The notes under the pieces are model-generated. The model saw only the letters and a program-made list of their open reading frames with translations, did not search any database and was not told where the DNA came from. A stretch of 14,261 nucleotides of DNA from NCBI GenBank assembly GCA_964637705.1, contig CAZWVM010000088.1, positions 1-14,261 on the forward strand, written 5' to 3'. This stretch comes from CAZWVM01 sp964637705 (GTDB taxonomy: Bacteria > UBA8481). The translations under genes and the position numbers were made by a program. Positions 13,770 to 14,261 of the stretch are shown piece after piece; within the stretch, counting starts at the first letter, position 1, and each line of letters begins with the position of its first letter.

Positions 13770-14261
13770 TTACCTGCGGCGGAACGCGAGCGTGGCGCCC
13801 GCGAGAACCGTCAGGAGCATCATGGCGAACCCGTAGTAACCGGAGACGAGGAACCGTCCCGCGGCGCTTCCGAGCACGCTGTCGCGCATGCCGCGCAAGG
13901 CGGGCATGACGCCGGCAAAGGGCGTGGAGCCCACGCTCTTGTTCACGATGCAATCGTCTTCCTCGGCCGCGGCGACCGAGCTGACGCTGATGTTGCCGAT
14001 CGCGAACTTCGAGAAGTTGGATACGTAGGCCACGATCCGCTGATTCGTCGAGTCAGCCGTCGAGTTGCTCACGATTTCCCAGGAATTCGTAGACTCGACA
14101 TGGTGAAGGAGCCGCAGAGAGTTATAGTTTGCGTTGTACTGCGTGAACTGAAGAACGACCAGGAAGGTCTTGCCGCTCGGAAGGCTCTTGATGATGTTGC
14201 CGTTCTGGTCATAGAGGTTGATCTCGAAGACCGAGTTCGGCAAACGAGTGTCAAAGCCGCT
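13770..14261 (-). CDS. C-terminus of a surface-type protein with CFI-box-like segment and sorting-like TM tail (runs off right edge)
   Basis: The frame is open from the window edge to TAA at 13770 (163 residues visible), so the true start lies outside; the apparent TTG start at 14243 is internal. The first part is beta-rich (FEINLYDQNGNIIKSLPSGK) and ends in VAYVSNFSKFAIG, a strand pattern like the ends of choice-of-anchor or adhesin-type beta domains. After an acidic linker comes DCIVNKSVGSTPFAGVMP (Cys codon at 13950-13952), then ALRGMRDSVLGSAAGRFLV and SGYYGFA. This follows the layout of CFI-box-CTERM segments (CFIATAAYGS, then LRxFRD, then GR, then YY), although the ATAA core has changed. 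The chain ends with one TM helix (AMMLLTVLAGATLAF) and RRR, as in C-terminal sorting signals. Coding GC looks lower than in the neighbours. Partner sorting enzymes are not visible. Confidence 0.75.
   Translation of the reverse strand, partial: SGFDTRLPNSVFEINLYDQNGNIIKSLPSGKTFLVVLQFTQYNANYNSLRLLHHVESTNSWEIVSNSTADSTNQRIVAYVSNFSKFAIGNISVSSVAAAEEDDCIVNKSVGSTPFAGVMPALRGMRDSVLGSAAGRFLVSGYYGFAMMLLTVLAGATLAFRRR

Noticed and set aside
1..14261. CRISPR array, tRNA, rRNA, insertion sequence or attachment site
   Set aside because: I found no spaced direct repeats, cloverleaf-like sequence, transposase motifs or terminal inverted repeats; repeats inside the NHL gene are protein-level.

Overview
The window is GC-rich bacterial chromosomal DNA with tight gene packing, several 4-bp stop/start overlaps and GTG starts. 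A lipoprotein with a lipobox, a MalE-type periplasmic binding protein, several signal peptides and a C-terminal sorting-like tail point to a diderm (Gram-negative-type) bacterium. The mix of NHL-repeat, PPC-like and CFI-box-like secreted proteins would fit an environmental lineage such as Acidobacteriota, Myxococcota or a candidate phylum. This placement is inference; there is no rRNA or other marker gene to settle it. I see no mobile element, CRISPR array, tRNA or rRNA.

Left half (1-6744, minus strand): four genes run leftward in what looks like one operon. In transcription order they are: a 1326-residue secreted NHL-propeller/FN3/TPR/transglutaminase-like protein; a 204-residue secreted TPR-like protein that starts inside its stop codon (ATGA); a MalE-family sugar-binding protein; and the N-terminal part of a two-TM sensor-like membrane protein, which starts inside the MalE-like stop codon (GTGA) and runs off the window. 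Every product should be exported or in the membrane, so this looks like an envelope sensing or uptake module of unusual composition.

Middle (6760-8990, plus strand): an HprK-like P-loop protein starts only 15 bp from the divergent NHL gene. After it comes a strong sigma70-like promoter and a hairpin/T-run terminator, then asd (aspartate-semialdehyde dehydrogenase) and trxA (thioredoxin) as a tight pair, closed by a terminator that uses the trxA stop codon as its loop.

Right-middle (9021-11538, plus strand): a candidate sigma54 promoter and 5' hairpin precede a 580-residue secreted protein with two PPC-like domains, followed by a 215-residue lipoprotein. These converge on a minus-strand pair: phoH2 (PIN-PhoH ATPase) and aroD (type I 3-dehydroquinate dehydratase), joined by a GTGA overlap and driven by a good sigma70-like promoter at 13624-13651.

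Right edge (13720-14261, minus strand): the C-terminus of a surface-type protein with a CFI-box-like segment, a final transmembrane helix and an Arg tail, closed by a 13-bp perfect-stem terminator.
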